A DNA stretch of 61,420 nucleotides from DASZIT01 sp963709665. GTDB taxonomy: Bacteria > Actinomycetota > Acidimicrobiia > Acidimicrobiales > RAAP-2. The stretch lies in NCBI GenBank assembly GCA_963709665.1, contig CAVPWU010000006.1, positions 1-61,420 on the forward strand, read 5' to 3'. Below the pieces are notes generated by a model. The model saw only the letters and a program-made list of their open reading frames with translations. It had not been told where the DNA came from and did no database searches. Position 1 is the first letter of the stretch. Every line of letters begins with the position of its first letter. Below are positions 43,377 to 52,360 of the stretch, piece after piece. The translations under genes and the position numbers were made by a program.

Positions 43377-44672
43377 TCAGGCCGGCGCCGGCGCCGGGAT
43401 GACCCCGACACCCCCCAGGTAGGGGTGGAGCACCTGGGGCAGCACCACCGACCCGTCGTCCTGGCGACCGGTCTCCACCACCGCCGCCCAGATCCGGGCC
43501 CAGGCCAGCGCCGAGCCGTTGAGGGTGTGGACGAAGGCCGGGCTGCCACCGCCGTCGGGCCGGTAACGGATGTTGGCCCGGCGGGCCTGGTAGTCGCTGC
43601 ACCAGCTGACCGACGACACCTCGAGCCAGAGGTCGACACCGGGGGAGTACACCTCGAGGTCGAAGGTGCGGGCCGCCGAGTTCCCGATGTCGCCGGCGCA
43701 CAGGTCGAGCACCCGGTAGTGGAGCCCGAGGTCGCGCAGCAGCTGCTCGGCCCGGGCCACCATGTCCTCGAGGAGGGCGGCCGACTGGTCGGGGGTGGCG
43801 TAGGCGAAGAGCTCCACCTTGTCGAACTCGTGGACCCGGAGCAGCCCCCGGGTGTCCCGGCCGGCCGCCCCGGCCTCCCGCCGGAAGCAGGCGGTGGCGG
43901 CGGTGAGCCGTACCGGGAGGTCCGCCTCCTCCATGATGTCCCCCCGCATCATCGAGGTCAGGGGCACCTCGGCGGTGGGGATGGCCCACAGGTCGTCGCG
44001 CTCGAGGTGGTAGGCCTCCTCGGCGAACTTGGGGAGGTGGCCGGTGGAGACCATGGTCTCGGTCCGGACCAGGGTGGGCGGCCGGATCTCCTCGAAGGCG
44101 TCGGCGTGCCGGTCGAGGGCGAAGGAGGTGAGCGCCCGGAGCAGCCGCGCCCCGAACCCCCGGTAGAGGGGGAACATGGAGCCCGACAGCTTGGCCCCCC
44201 GCTCCATGTCGAGGAGACCGAGCTCGGTGCCGACCTCCCAGTGGGGCACCCGCTGGGCGTCGGTGAAGGCCGGGGGGACCTCGGGCCAGGACCGCACGCA
44301 CACGTTGTCCTCGGGTCCCCCGCCGTCGGGGGCGTCCACCGCCGGCAGGTTGGGGAGGTAGAGGAGCGCCTGGCGGACCGCCTCCTGCGTGGCCTCGGCC
44401 ACCCCGTCGAGGGCCCGTTCCTCGCCGCCCAGGGCCCGGCTGCGGGCGGTCAGCTCCTCGGCGGTGGCGGCGTCCCCGGACCGTCGGGCCTCCCCCACCT
44501 GCCTGGAGAGCGCCTTCACCTCCGCCCGGAGATCGTCCCGGCGCCCCACCGCCGCCCGGGCCTCCACGTCCAGCCCGGCCAGGCGGTCGAGCTCGGCGGG
44601 GTCGACCCCACGCCGGCCGAGGGCGGCCTTCACCCCGTCGAGGTCGTCGCGCACCAGCCGGATATCGATCAT
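43377..44672 (-). CDS. serS: seryl-tRNA synthetase
   Basis: A 431-residue class II synthetase from ATG 44672. The N-terminal coiled-coil arm (about 30-105) binds the long arm of tRNA-Ser. Class II motif 2 is FRREAGAAGRDTRGLLRVHE and motif 3 ends in LNGSALAWARIWAAVVE. Length and motifs are normal. It is divergent from the ABC transporter with only 27 bp between starts. Confidence 0.95.
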   Translation of the reverse strand: MIDIRLVRDDLDGVKAALGRRGVDPAELDRLAGLDVEARAAVGRRDDLRAEVKALSRQVGEARRSGDAATAEELTARSRALGGEERALDGVAEATQEAVRQALLYLPNLPAVDAPDGGGPEDNVCVRSWPEVPPAFTDAQRVPHWEVGTELGLLDMERGAKLSGSMFPLYRGFGARLLRALTSFALDRHADAFEEIRPPTLVRTETMVSTGHLPKFAEEAYHLERDDLWAIPTAEVPLTSMMRGDIMEEADLPVRLTAATACFRREAGAAGRDTRGLLRVHEFDKVELFAYATPDQSAALLEDMVARAEQLLRDLGLHYRVLDLCAGDIGNSAARTFDLEVYSPGVDLWLEVSSVSWCSDYQARRANIRYRPDGGGSPAFVHTLNGSALAWARIWAAVVETGRQDDGSVVLPQVLHPYLGGVGVIPAPAPA

Positions 44673-44699
44673 GTCGCCCTCACGGTAGCGTGACGGCCC

Positions 44700-45749
44700 G
44701 TGACCGACGCCATCGAGAGCCGTGGCCTCCCCACCGCCGGACCGGCGGTGGTCTGCGACCGGCTGGTGGTCCGCTACGGGCCGACGGTGGCGGTCGACGG
44801 CCTGTCCTTCGAGGCCGAGGCCGGACAGGTGACCGCCCTGCTCGGTCCCAACGGCGCCGGCAAGACCAGCACCGTCGAGACCCTGGAGGGCTACCGCCCC
44901 GCCGCCGGCGGCACCGTCCGGGTGCTCGGGCTCGACCCCGCCTCCGACCACGCCGCCCTGGTGGGGAGGATGGGGGTGATGCTCCAGCGGGGCGGCGTCT
45001 ACCCCACCCTCGGCTCCGCCCAGGTGCTCCACCTCTTCGCCCGCTACTACGACGACGCCGAGGACCCCGACGCCCTGCTGGAGCGGGTGGGCCTGGACGG
45101 GGTGCGCTCCACCCCCTGGCGGCGGCTGTCGGGGGGCGAGCAGCAGCGCCTCTCCCTGGCCCTGGCCCTGGTGGGGAAGCCGCAGGTGATGTTCCTCGAC
45201 GAGCCGACCGCCGGGGTGGACCCGGAGGGCCGCACGGTGGTCCGGGGCATCATCGACGACCTCCGCCGCCGGGGGGTGTGCGTGGTGCTCACCACCCACG
45301 AGCTGGCCGAGGCCGAGCGCCTGGCCGACCGGGTGCTGATCATCGCCAAGGGTGCCAAGCTGGCCGAGGACACCCCGGCCGGGCTGGCGGCCGGGACCGC
45401 CGACGGCTCCATCCGCTTCACCGCCGATCCCGGCCTCGACACCGGGGCACTGGCCGGGGCACTGGGGGCGGGGACCTCGGTGGACGAGGAGCGCCCCGGC
45501 CATTTCCGGGTCCACCCGGCCGTCGGGGCGGCCGTCCCCGACGTGGTGGCCACCCTGACCGGCTGGCTGGCCGCCCGGGGGCTCTCCCTCGGCGACCTCC
45601 GGACCGGGCAGTCGCTCGAGGAGGCCTACCTGGCCATCACCGGGTCACCGGGCGGGGCGGAGTCGGACGGACCGGTGCCCGGCACCGGGGAGGCCGGGGC
45701 GGTGACCGGTCGGGGTCGTCGCCACCGGACCCGTCGGGCCCGGCCCTGA
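44700..45749 (+). CDS. ABC transporter ATP-binding protein
   Basis: A 349-residue ATPase from GTG 44700: Walker A LLGPNGAGKTSTVETLEG, signature LSGGEQQRLSLALALVG, Walker B VMFLDEPTAGVDPEG, H loop TTHELAEAE. A DUF4162-like C-terminal domain follows. It resembles the drug- and heme-exporter class. Its stop overlaps the permease start by one base. In mycobacteria similar ABC genes lie beside ctaA and ctaB, as here. Confidence 0.9.
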   Translation: MTDAIESRGLPTAGPAVVCDRLVVRYGPTVAVDGLSFEAEAGQVTALLGPNGAGKTSTVETLEGYRPAAGGTVRVLGLDPASDHAALVGRMGVMLQRGGVYPTLGSAQVLHLFARYYDDAEDPDALLERVGLDGVRSTPWRRLSGGEQQRLSLALALVGKPQVMFLDEPTAGVDPEGRTVVRGIIDDLRRRGVCVVLTTHELAEAERLADRVLIIAKGAKLAEDTPAGLAAGTADGSIRFTADPGLDTGALAGALGAGTSVDEERPGHFRVHPAVGAAVPDVVATLTGWLAARGLSLGDLRTGQSLEEAYLAITGSPGGAESDGPVPGTGEAGAVTGRGRRHRTRRARP

Positions 45750-46489
45750 TGCGCCCGCTGGCCGCCCAGCTCCGGGCCGAGGTGACCATGCTCTTCTCCA
45801 ACGGGGAGACGCTCTTCCTCACCCTGGGGATCCCGGTGCTGTTCCTGCTGTTCTTCTCGGGGGTCCACGTGCTGCCCACCGGCACCCGGCACCCGGTGGA
45901 CTTTCTGGTGCCGGGGATCCTGGCCCTGGCCGTGATGTCCACCTCGATGACCGCCCTCTCCATCGGCACCGGCTTCGAGCGCGGCTACGGGGTCCTGAAG
46001 CGGCTGGGGGCCACCCCCCTCGGGCGGCCCCGGCTGCTGGGGGCCAAGATCATCGCCATCATCGGGGTGGAGCTGGTCCAGGCCGTGGTGCTGCTGGCGG
46101 TGGGGGCCGCCCTGGGCTGGTCGCCCGGGGGGCTGTCGTCGGGCGGCGCCCGGGTGGGGGCCACGGTGGCCGCCATGGTGCTCGGGACGGTGGCCTTCGG
46201 CGGCATCGGCCTGTTTCTGGCCGGGGTGCTCAAGCCGCTGGTGAACCTGGCCGTGGTCAACACGCTCTTCGTGGTGCTGCTGCTGCTCGGCGGGATGCTG
46301 ATCCCGCTGGCCAAGCTGCCCGGGTGGCTGGCCGACCTCTCGCGGGTGCTGCCGGCGGCCGCCCTGGCCGACGCCCTGCACAACGCCCTGGGACGAGGGG
46401 TCCCGGTGGCGGCCCGCGACTGGGGGGTGCTGGCCGTCTGGGCGGTGGCCGCACCCGTGGTGGCCGCCGTGACCTTCCGGTGGGAGTAG
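45749..46489 (+). CDS. ABC-2 type permease
   Basis: A 246-residue membrane protein with six helices (LFLTLGIPVLFLLFFSGV, DFLVPGILALAVMSTSMTAL, IIAIIGVELVQAVVLLAVGA, GATVAAMVLGTVAFGGIGLF, LAVVNTLFVVLLLLGGMLIP, GVLAVWAVAAPVVAAVTF) and the ABC-2 coupling segment RGYGVLKRLGATPL. It pairs with the preceding ATPase as an exporter. Confidence 0.88.
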   Translation: MRPLAAQLRAEVTMLFSNGETLFLTLGIPVLFLLFFSGVHVLPTGTRHPVDFLVPGILALAVMSTSMTALSIGTGFERGYGVLKRLGATPLGRPRLLGAKIIAIIGVELVQAVVLLAVGAALGWSPGGLSSGGARVGATVAAMVLGTVAFGGIGLFLAGVLKPLVNLAVVNTLFVVLLLLGGMLIPLAKLPGWLADLSRVLPAAALADALHNALGRGVPVAARDWGVLAVWAVAAPVVAAVTFRWE

Positions 46490-46513
46490 GCGGGCCCGGG
46501 CGCGGCGGCCGGG

Positions 46514-47050
46514 TCAGCCCGCCGACCCGGCCAGGCGGTGGAGCCAACCGTCGAGCTCGGAGGCGGTGACCGCCCCCAGGGTGTGGCCGATGACCACCCC
46601 GTCCTCGTTGATGTAGTACGTGTTGGGCTCGGAGTTGAGGCCGTAGAGCACCGAGGTCACCGCCAGGGTCCGGTCCGCCCCCACCGGGTAGGTGATGCCC
46701 GCCTGCCTGGTGAAGGTGACCGCCGCCGAGGTCAGGTCGGCCACGTCCACCCCCACGAACTGCACCGGCGATCCCTTGGCCGCCTCCGCCTTGGCCGTGG
46801 CGGCCAGCAGCGGGGTCTCCTCCTGGCACGGGATGCACCACGAGGCGTAGAAATTGAGGACCACCGGGCGGTGCCGGTCCTTGCCCAGGGCGTCCAGGTT
46901 GACCCGGGGCAGGGGCTGGGCGGGGGTGCTGAGGAGGTTGGGCAGCGTGAACCCCGGCGCCACGCTGCCCGGGCCGATCACCTCCGACTGTCCGGAGCTG
47001 GTGGTGGCCGACGGTTTCAGCACCACGAAGAGGAGGACGGCCAGCACCAC
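46514..47050 (-). CDS. TlpA/ResA-like membrane-anchored thioredoxin
   Basis: A 178-residue protein with an N-terminal hydrophobic anchor (VLAVLLFVVL) and an extracytoplasmic thioredoxin fold: PGFTLPNLL, VVLNFYASWCIPCQEETPLL (CxxC), FVGVDVADL and TYYINEDGVVIGHTLG. It likely reduces apocytochrome or oxidase thiols, which fits the ctaA/ctaB neighbours. The first GTG lies inside the anchor. The frame stays open upstream through a Pro/Gly-rich stretch without a start, so the true start is uncertain. Confidence 0.8.
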   Translation of the reverse strand: MVLAVLLFVVLKPSATTSSGQSEVIGPGSVAPGFTLPNLLSTPAQPLPRVNLDALGKDRHRPVVLNFYASWCIPCQEETPLLAATAKAEAAKGSPVQFVGVDVADLTSAAVTFTRQAGITYPVGADRTLAVTSVLYGLNSEPNTYYINEDGVVIGHTLGAVTASELDGWLHRLAGSAG

Positions 47051-47225
47051 GGCGACGCCGGTGCCGATCAGCAGGGACCGGAGCCGCCGCCCTCCGGGGG
47101 GAGGGACTCGGACCGCGGCGGGGGTGGTCGGCGCGGTCGGCGACGGGCCGTCCCCGGACGGAGTCCCGGGCGTGTCCCCGGTGTCCGGTGGATCCCCCCC
47201 TCCGCCCCCGGGGTGTCGGAGGGGC

Positions 47226-48131
47226 TCACCTCTGGGCGAAGACGTCGACAGCCATCAGCACGAACAGCAGGGTCAGGTAGGTGATCGACCAGCTGAACAG
47301 CCGCATGGCCGACCTGGGGGTCTTCTGCCGCCAGAGCCGGACCGACAGGCCCAGGAAGACGGCCCCGAGGACCGAGGCGCCGATGACGTAGACCGGCCCG
47401 AAGTGGGCGACCGACGCCAGCAGCAGCGACACCCCCACCAGCAGGACGGTGTAGACGAAGATCTCGATGGCGGTGCGCCGGAAGGTGGCCACCGCCGGGA
47501 GCATGGGTACGTGGGCGGCCTGGTAGTCGTCCTTGTACTTGAAGGCCAGCGCCCAGAAGTGGGGTGGCGTCCAGATGAAGATGACCGCGAACATCACCAC
47601 CGGGGTCCACGACAGGGAGTCGGTGACCGCCGCCCAGCCCACCAGGACCGGGACCGCCCCCGCCGCCCCGCCGATCACGATGTTCTGGCTCGAGGACCGC
47701 TTCAGCCACAGGGTGTAGACGAAGACGTAGAAGAGGGTGGCCGACACCGCCAGCGCCGCCGAGAGGAGGTTGACCAGCACCGCCAGCTCCACGAAGGCGG
47801 CCACCTCCAGCACGATGGCGAAGACCAGGGCGTTGCGGGGGGTGATCACCCCGGTGACCAGCGGTCGGTTCCGGGTGCGGTGCATCACCTTGTCGATGTC
47901 CCGGTCCACCACCATGTTGGTGGCGTTGGCCCCCCCGGCGGCCAGGGCCCCGCCCACCAGGGTGGCCGCCATCAGCCACACCTCCGGCAGCCCGCGCTGG
48001 GCCACGATCATGGTCGGGAGGGTGGTGACCAGCAGCAGCTCGATGATCCGTGGCTTGGTGAGCGCCACGTACGCACCGACCCGGACCCCCAGGGTGCGGT
48101 GCCCCGGCAGCGCCGCGGTGGGTAGGGACAT
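47226..48131 (-). CDS. ctaB: protoheme IX farnesyltransferase (heme O synthase)
   Basis: A 301-residue UbiA-family prenyltransferase from ATG 48131. The prenyl-diphosphate site is NATNMVVDRDIDKVMHRT (NxxxDxxxD) and the second Asp-rich loop region is FKYKDDYQAAHVPMLP; about eight membrane helices are present. It farnesylates heme B to heme O for cytochrome oxidase. It is divergent from ctaA, with 98 bp between starts. Confidence 0.95.
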   Translation of the reverse strand: MSLPTAALPGHRTLGVRVGAYVALTKPRIIELLLVTTLPTMIVAQRGLPEVWLMAATLVGGALAAGGANATNMVVDRDIDKVMHRTRNRPLVTGVITPRNALVFAIVLEVAAFVELAVLVNLLSAALAVSATLFYVFVYTLWLKRSSSQNIVIGGAAGAVPVLVGWAAVTDSLSWTPVVMFAVIFIWTPPHFWALAFKYKDDYQAAHVPMLPAVATFRRTAIEIFVYTVLLVGVSLLLASVAHFGPVYVIGASVLGAVFLGLSVRLWRQKTPRSAMRLFSWSITYLTLLFVLMAVDVFAQR

Positions 48132-48229
48132 AGGGGCCCAGCGTAGAGCCCGGCCGGTTCCCCGGACAAAGCGGGCGGCCCGCCCCCGGCGGGCGCACCC
48201 GCGGGGTGGGCGGATACCATCGCGACCGA

Positions 48230-49189
48230 GTGTCCTCACTGCGTCTCGGTCCCCGCCCGTTTCTGCGGCTCTGCCAATTCACCCTGGTCGTGACCGTGCT
48301 GAATATCGCCACCGGAGCGGCGGTGCGGCTGTCCGACTCCGGTCTGGGCTGCCCGGACTGGCCCACCTGCTCGAAGGACAAGCTGACCCCGGCGCTCAGC
48401 CTCCACCCGGTCATCGAGTTCGGGAACCGGATGGTGGTCACCGTCCTGGTGGTGGCGTGCGGGGCCACCCTGGTGGCCTCGCTCGTCCGGCGTCCCCGGC
48501 GCCGGGACCTGACCTGGCTGTCGGGGGGGCTCATCCTCGGGGTGATCGGCGAGGCGGTCCTCGGGGCGTTCGTCGTCTACTCCAAGCTCAACGCCTACGT
48601 GGTGGCCACCCACTTTATGGTGGGGATGGCCCTGCTGGCGGTGGCGGTGGTCCTGACCATGCGGGCCGCCCACGGTCCCGGGCGCGGCACCCCCGTGGTG
48701 TCGGTGGCCGCCCGCCGGTTGGGGGCGGTGGTGGTGGCCCTGCTGGTGGTGGTGCTGGCCGCCGGGGCCTCCACCACCGGGGCGGGTCCCCACGCCGGCG
48801 GCAAGGGAGCCAAGCGGATCCCCATCGGCCTCGAGGACATGACCCGGATCCACGCCGAGATCGTCATCGCCACCGGCCTGGTGCTGCTGGTGCTGCTCTG
48901 GGTGCTGTGGCGGTCCGACGCCCCGGCGGTGGTCCAGAACCGCGGCTACGTGCTGCTCGGGGCCATGGCGGCCCAGGGGCTGGTGGGCTACACCCAGTTC
49001 TTCACCCACCTGCCGCCGGTACTGGTGGGCATCCACGTGCTGGGGGCCTCCCTGGTGTGGTCCACCGCCCTCTGGTTCCACCACCACCTGCTCGGGTACC
49101 CGGACGAACTCCCCGAGCCGGCCGCCGGTCCGGCCCTCCCCGCTGTCGACCTGGCCCACACCTCCTCACCGGTGGGGACCGGCTCGTGA
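48230..49189 (+). CDS. ctaA: heme A synthase
   Basis: A 319-residue membrane protein with eight predicted helices. It opens with TGAAVRLSDSGLGCPDWPTC, the characteristic CtaA Cys-pair loop. His residues occur in the helices VVATHFMVGMALL, MTRIHAEIVIATGL and LVGIHVLGASLVW. It oxidises heme O to heme A. Start GTG 48230. Its stop overlaps the clpS GTG by 4 nt. Confidence 0.92.
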   Translation: MSSLRLGPRPFLRLCQFTLVVTVLNIATGAAVRLSDSGLGCPDWPTCSKDKLTPALSLHPVIEFGNRMVVTVLVVACGATLVASLVRRPRRRDLTWLSGGLILGVIGEAVLGAFVVYSKLNAYVVATHFMVGMALLAVAVVLTMRAAHGPGRGTPVVSVAARRLGAVVVALLVVVLAAGASTTGAGPHAGGKGAKRIPIGLEDMTRIHAEIVIATGLVLLVLLWVLWRSDAPAVVQNRGYVLLGAMAAQGLVGYTQFFTHLPPVLVGIHVLGASLVWSTALWFHHHLLGYPDELPEPAAGPALPAVDLAHTSSPVGTGS

Positions 49190-49503
49190 GGACCCGGGCC
49201 AAGACCACCGAGGTGGAGGCCGCCCCGGTCGGGGACCTCGACGCCGACCTCGAGGAGTCGGTGGCCACCGACCGGCCGTGGCTGGTCATCGTGTGGAACG
49301 ACCCGATCAACCTGATGTCCTTCGTGACCTTCGTCTTTCAGAAGCTGTTCGGCTACTCCAAGGAGAAGGCCACCAAGCTGATGATGGACGTGCATACCAA
49401 GGGGCGGGCGGTGGTCGCCTCCGGCACCCGGGAGCGGGCCGAGCTGGACGTCTACCGGCTCCACGAACACGGGCTGTGGGCCACCATGGAGCAGTCCGGG
49501 TGA
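49186..49503 (+). CDS. clpS: ClpS adaptor protein
   Basis: A 105-residue adaptor that hands N-degron substrates to ClpAP/ClpCP. The core reads PWLVIVWNDPINLMSFVTFV, FGYSKEKATKLMMDVHTKG and RAVVASGTRERAELDVYRLH, with the Asn-Asp-Pro substrate site and Met gate. GTG 49186 overlaps the ctaA stop. The following DUF2017 gene is its usual actinobacterial neighbour. Confidence 0.93.
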   Translation: MRTRAKTTEVEAAPVGDLDADLEESVATDRPWLVIVWNDPINLMSFVTFVFQKLFGYSKEKATKLMMDVHTKGRAVVASGTRERAELDVYRLHEHGLWATMEQSG

Positions 49504-49570
49504 GGGGCCGGCCGGCCGGCGGCCCGGCATCCCGGCCGCCCCGGCCGCCCCGGCCGCCCCGGCCGCGGTA

Positions 49571-50071
49571 GTGGCCTTCGCCTCGCCGTTCCGGCGACGC
49601 CGGGACGGCCGGTACACCGTCCGGCTCGACCCCAACGTCCGCACCGTGCTGGCGTCGGTGGCCGCCCAGCTGGGACCGATGATCGACGCCGGGGACGAGG
49701 CCACCACCCGGCTCTTCCCTCCCGCCTACCTGGGCGACGAGCAGGCCCGCGAGGAGGCCGGCTACCGGTCCCTGGTGGACGGGGCCCTCCGGAACCACCA
49801 CCACTCCGCCCTCGGCATCCTGATCGACACCGTCCGGGCCGACGTCCTCACCGCCGACGAGTTGGACGCCTGGCTCTCGGCCATCGGGAGCATGCGCCTG
49901 GTGCTGGGCACCCGCCTGGACGTCCACGAGGAGATGGAGCCCCCGGCCCCCGGCGACCCCACCGAGCCGGAGTACGCCGTCTACGACCTGTTCGGTGCCG
50001 TCCAGGCCGCCATCATCGAGGTGCTGGCGTCGTCGCTGCCCGACGGAGGGGCGCCCGAAAGGGCCCTCTAG
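49571..50071 (+). CDS. DUF2017 family protein
   Basis: A 166-residue protein of the DUF2017 family, found next to clpS in actinobacteria (for example Rv1332): VRLDPNVRTVLASVAAQL, LFPPAYLGDEQAREEAGY and LTADELDAWLSAIGSMRLVL. Its function is unknown. The 60 bp before it contain about four copies of a CCCGGCCGC unit (49531-49567). Confidence 0.85.
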   Translation: MAFASPFRRRRDGRYTVRLDPNVRTVLASVAAQLGPMIDAGDEATTRLFPPAYLGDEQAREEAGYRSLVDGALRNHHHSALGILIDTVRADVLTADELDAWLSAIGSMRLVLGTRLDVHEEMEPPAPGDPTEPEYAVYDLFGAVQAAIIEVLASSLPDGGAPERAL

Positions 50072-50109
50072 CGGCTCTGCTAACCTCCCTTAGCCCGGAT
50101 CGGGTTTGA

Positions 50110-50182
50110 GCCCCCATCGTCTAGCGGCCTAGGACGCCGCCCTTTCAAGGCGGTAACACGGGTTCGAATCCCGTTGGGGGTG
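50110..50182 (+). tRNA. tRNA-Glu (TTC)
   Basis: 73 nt. Acceptor GCCCCCA pairs with TGGGGGT (G1-U72 wobble, usual for Glu). The anticodon stem CCGCC/GGCGG encloses CTTTCAA (anticodon TTC). T arm CGGG-TTCGAAT-CCCG. First of a Glu-Asp-Phe cluster. Confidence 0.95.
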
Positions 50183-50214
50183 CGTCAACGCCCCAGCTAT
50201 TCTTTGCTGGTTGG

Positions 50215-50289
50215 GGACCTGTGGTGCAGTTTGGAGTGCACGCCGCCCTGTCAAGGCGGAGGTCGCGGGTTCAAATCCCGTCAGGTCCG
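50215..50289 (+). tRNA. tRNA-Asp (GTC)
   Basis: 75 nt. Acceptor GGACCTG/CAGGTCC, anticodon loop CTGTCAA (GTC) in stem CCGCC/GGCGG, T arm GCGGG-TTCAAAT-CCCGT. Confidence 0.95.
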
Positions 50290-50311
50290 CCACCTCGGCT
50301 CGCCGAGGCGA

Positions 50312-50384
50312 GGTCGGGTAGCTCAGTTGGTAGAGCGTGCGCCTGAAAAGCGCGAGGTCACCGGATCGACGCCGGTCCCGACCA
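50312..50384 (+). tRNA. tRNA-Phe (GAA)
   Basis: 73 nt. Acceptor GGTCGGG/CCCGACC, anticodon loop CTGAAAA (GAA), T stem ACCGG/CCGGT with an ATCGACG loop (A at position 54 in place of T). Its 3' part and 54 bp beyond recur at 56572-56668, so it is the integration target of the second island. Confidence 0.93.
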
Positions 50385-50438
50385 CCGAGAAGGTGCAGGT
50401 CAGCGGGGGTCCGGCGACGAGCCGGGGCCAGCAGCCCC
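50343..50438. other. left attachment repeat of tRNA-Phe island
   Basis: 96 bp from the anticodon loop of tRNA-Phe to 54 bp past its end. It recurs at 56572-56668 in direct orientation, identical except for one inserted C in the right copy. The two copies bound 6.1 kb of foreign-looking DNA. Confidence 0.85.
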
Positions 50439-50444
50439 ACTGGC

Positions 50445-50463
50445 GTGCCAGAGACGTGCCAGA
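50445..50463 (+). repeat. GTGCCAGA pair, left end of tRNA-Phe island
   Basis: GTGCCAGA at 50445-50452 and 50456-50463, 11 bp start to start, just inside the left repeat. A pair with identical spacing lies just inside the right repeat (56424-56442). These are likely integrase arm sites. Confidence 0.6.
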
Positions 50464-50612
50464 TCGAACCGGAGGCGTCTGGCTCGAAACGCGGCGACCG
50501 TGTTCGCTGACGGGTGGAGCCGCTCTCTGGGTCGGTGCAGAAAGCACTGGGATGCCAGATGGTTCATACGTGTATTAGGCGATCTGGGACACCCAGGGTG
50601 TGCTTCCCCGGG

Positions 50613-51039
50613 TCAGCAGCCAAACCCGGAGGTGCAGTTACTCGGGGCCACAATACCGATGATCATCGCCATCAAGAAGATGGCCGTGAAAATGGAACCC
50701 TCCCAGATGCCAGCAAGGGCTAATCGGCGGCCAGCTTGCCCTCCTCCCGCTCGATTGATTTGGCGGAGAGCGGCGATTCCGAGACCTACCCCGATTGGAC
50801 TCGGCAGCACCAGGAGTATCCCGGCCATCGAGCAGACGAACGAGGCCCTGGCCAATCCATTCGTCCTCAATGAACCGGGGTAAGGCCGCGCGCTTCCTTC
50901 CGGCGACCCCGCCGGGGTGGCATGCCCGGTCCAGCTCGTTCCATCCCACCAACGAAAGCGTTGCGGATGTTGCTGGATCTGGGCACCAACCAGCTGGGGT
51001 GGATCTGGGCTGAGTCCCCGCCGACGGAAGTTCCGACAT
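50613..51039 (-). CDS. DUF2510 / small membrane protein, frame disrupted
   Basis: The N-terminal DUF2510 motif is split between frames: TPAGWCPDPATSAT from the frame starting at ATG 51039, and FRWWDGTSWTGHATPAG from the next frame, joined near 50960-50975. The second frame continues into two hydrophobic helices (FVCSMAGILLVLPSPIGVGL; AGIWEGSIFTAIFLMAMIIG), a DUF4190-like layout. This type of protein places a WWDGxxW motif before membrane helices. It has one frame break and is otherwise intact. It is divergent from a second DUF2510 protein. Confidence 0.55.
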
Positions 51040-51175
51040 GTTGGCACCTTACCCAGCGGCCAACCGGCTGCCCTCGGTGTCCCACTCGTGGCGCCCGAGG
51101 TGACCACGAGCCGGCGATCAGGGGCAGTGTCGGATCACACGTCATCGGATTCTCCACGGCTGTAACCTCAAGACC

Positions 51176-51577
51176 TTGGAAGGCGACTCACAATCTCGCG
51201 GCTGGCACGACGATCCGGACTCCTCGGGGCGTTTGGCCTACTGGGATGGCCGCCAATGGACTGGACACGCCACTCGCTCCGGAAGTGCGAGTACAGCGAG
51301 CGTCTCTCTGCGGGGATGGCGTCGAATCTGGTTCACCAGGATCGTTCGCTTCCCTGGAATCTTCTACCCGCTTGCTTGGTTCGGCTGCAGCGTTCCACTG
51401 ACGAGAGGTCGGTTGAAGGGCCTCATGCAGCCAAGGGAGTTCCGCGAGTTGAGATCAACCCCACCACCAGCCGGGCCACCTCCCCCGACTGCAGGAGTGA
51501 GGGAGCCCCGGCGCCCGATTCCTTCAAGTCCTGTCCTCTCAGCGCTCGCCGACGATTCCAACTCTCGGGTGAACTGA
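51176..51577 (+). CDS. DUF2510 domain protein
   Basis: A 133-residue protein opening with SRGWHDDPDSSGRLAYWDGR and QWTGH, the DUF2510 motif. A weakly hydrophobic segment (IVRFPGIFYPLAWFGCSVPL) and a Pro-rich tail follow. The start at 51176 is TTG, 8 bp after an AAGACC sequence, so it is uncertain. It lies back to back with another DUF2510 gene. Confidence 0.5.
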   Translation: MEGDSQSRGWHDDPDSSGRLAYWDGRQWTGHATRSGSASTASVSLRGWRRIWFTRIVRFPGIFYPLAWFGCSVPLTRGRLKGLMQPREFRELRSTPPPAGPPPPTAGVREPRRPIPSSPVLSALADDSNSRVN

Positions 51578-51680
51578 CCCGGCGGTCGGGGACGCTCTGC
51601 TCCTCCTACCGTCCAGCTCGCCGTTGTTTGCGACTCAAGACTGATAAGTCGGGCCACCGGCACGAATATCCTGAGTCGCA

Positions 51681-51938
51681 GTGTCAGCACGTTTGGATCC
51701 GTCTTGGTCGGTTCTGGCCAGTCCCTCGACGCCCGCAGTCGACCGCTGCGTCGACGTCTTCGTCCGACCTGACGGATCTTTTGGATTCGAGGAGTTCCGG
51801 CGTGACCCAGAGGACATGGGCGTCTGGACGCCAGTCGCGTACTTCTCGACTAGGGGGTTTGCAACGGAGGCCGATGCGCTGTCCGCGGCCCGAGAAGCCG
51901 TTCCGTGGCTGCCCGAGGTCCTTGACCGAGGCACGTGA
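51681..51938 (+). CDS. small hypothetical protein
   Basis: An 85-residue soluble protein from GTG 51681: VDVFVRPDGSFGFEEFRRDP, GVWTPVAYFSTRGFATEADA, LSAAREAVPWLPEVL. The regular strand-helix pattern and acidic composition look like a real gene. No family is recognised. It resembles small cargo or immunity-type proteins of islands only in size. Confidence 0.5.
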   Translation: MSARLDPSWSVLASPSTPAVDRCVDVFVRPDGSFGFEEFRRDPEDMGVWTPVAYFSTRGFATEADALSAAREAVPWLPEVLDRGT

Positions 51939-51991
51939 CTGATGCTTGCGATTCGCATTAGCGGGCTCTGAAGTGTGCCCGCAGCCGGCGG

Positions 51992-52264
51992 TCAGGGGCG
52001 GCCGTTTGCTCGATCCCAGAGCGCCTTGCACTGATCTTGCAGTCTCCGAACGTCGTCCGTAAGTCCAGCAGTGGTGACGGCGGGATCGCTGACCAAAACT
52101 CGGAGGACCACACCCGTGTTGCTAAGGCACTCCCCAAAGGTGGAGCCACTGCGCAGGGCGTTCATCAGATCTGCTGCCTGGTCCCCCGCTCCGGCAATTG
52201 CAAGGCTGTCGCTGAGGTGGTCGACGCCGTCGTAGTACTCATCGAGCGAACCAGGCTGCGGCAT
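51992..52264 (-). CDS. small hypothetical helical protein
   Basis: A 90-residue protein (SLDEYYDGVDHLSDSLAIAG, DQAADLMNALRSGSTFGECL, LTDDVRRLQDQCKALWDR), mostly helical and acidic. No family is recognised. It lies on the minus strand upstream of 51681's stop, in the tRNA-Phe island. Confidence 0.5.
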   Translation of the reverse strand: MPQPGSLDEYYDGVDHLSDSLAIAGAGDQAADLMNALRSGSTFGECLSNTGVVLRVLVSDPAVTTAGLTDDVRRLQDQCKALWDRANGRP

Positions 52265-52360
52265 TGGATAACGCTACCGCCCCTAAGGTCCCCCACTCGT
52301 GCCGGTCGGCCACCCTCGATAACCGCCTCGCTCCGGTTGGGGGGCAGTTGGTCACCGGGG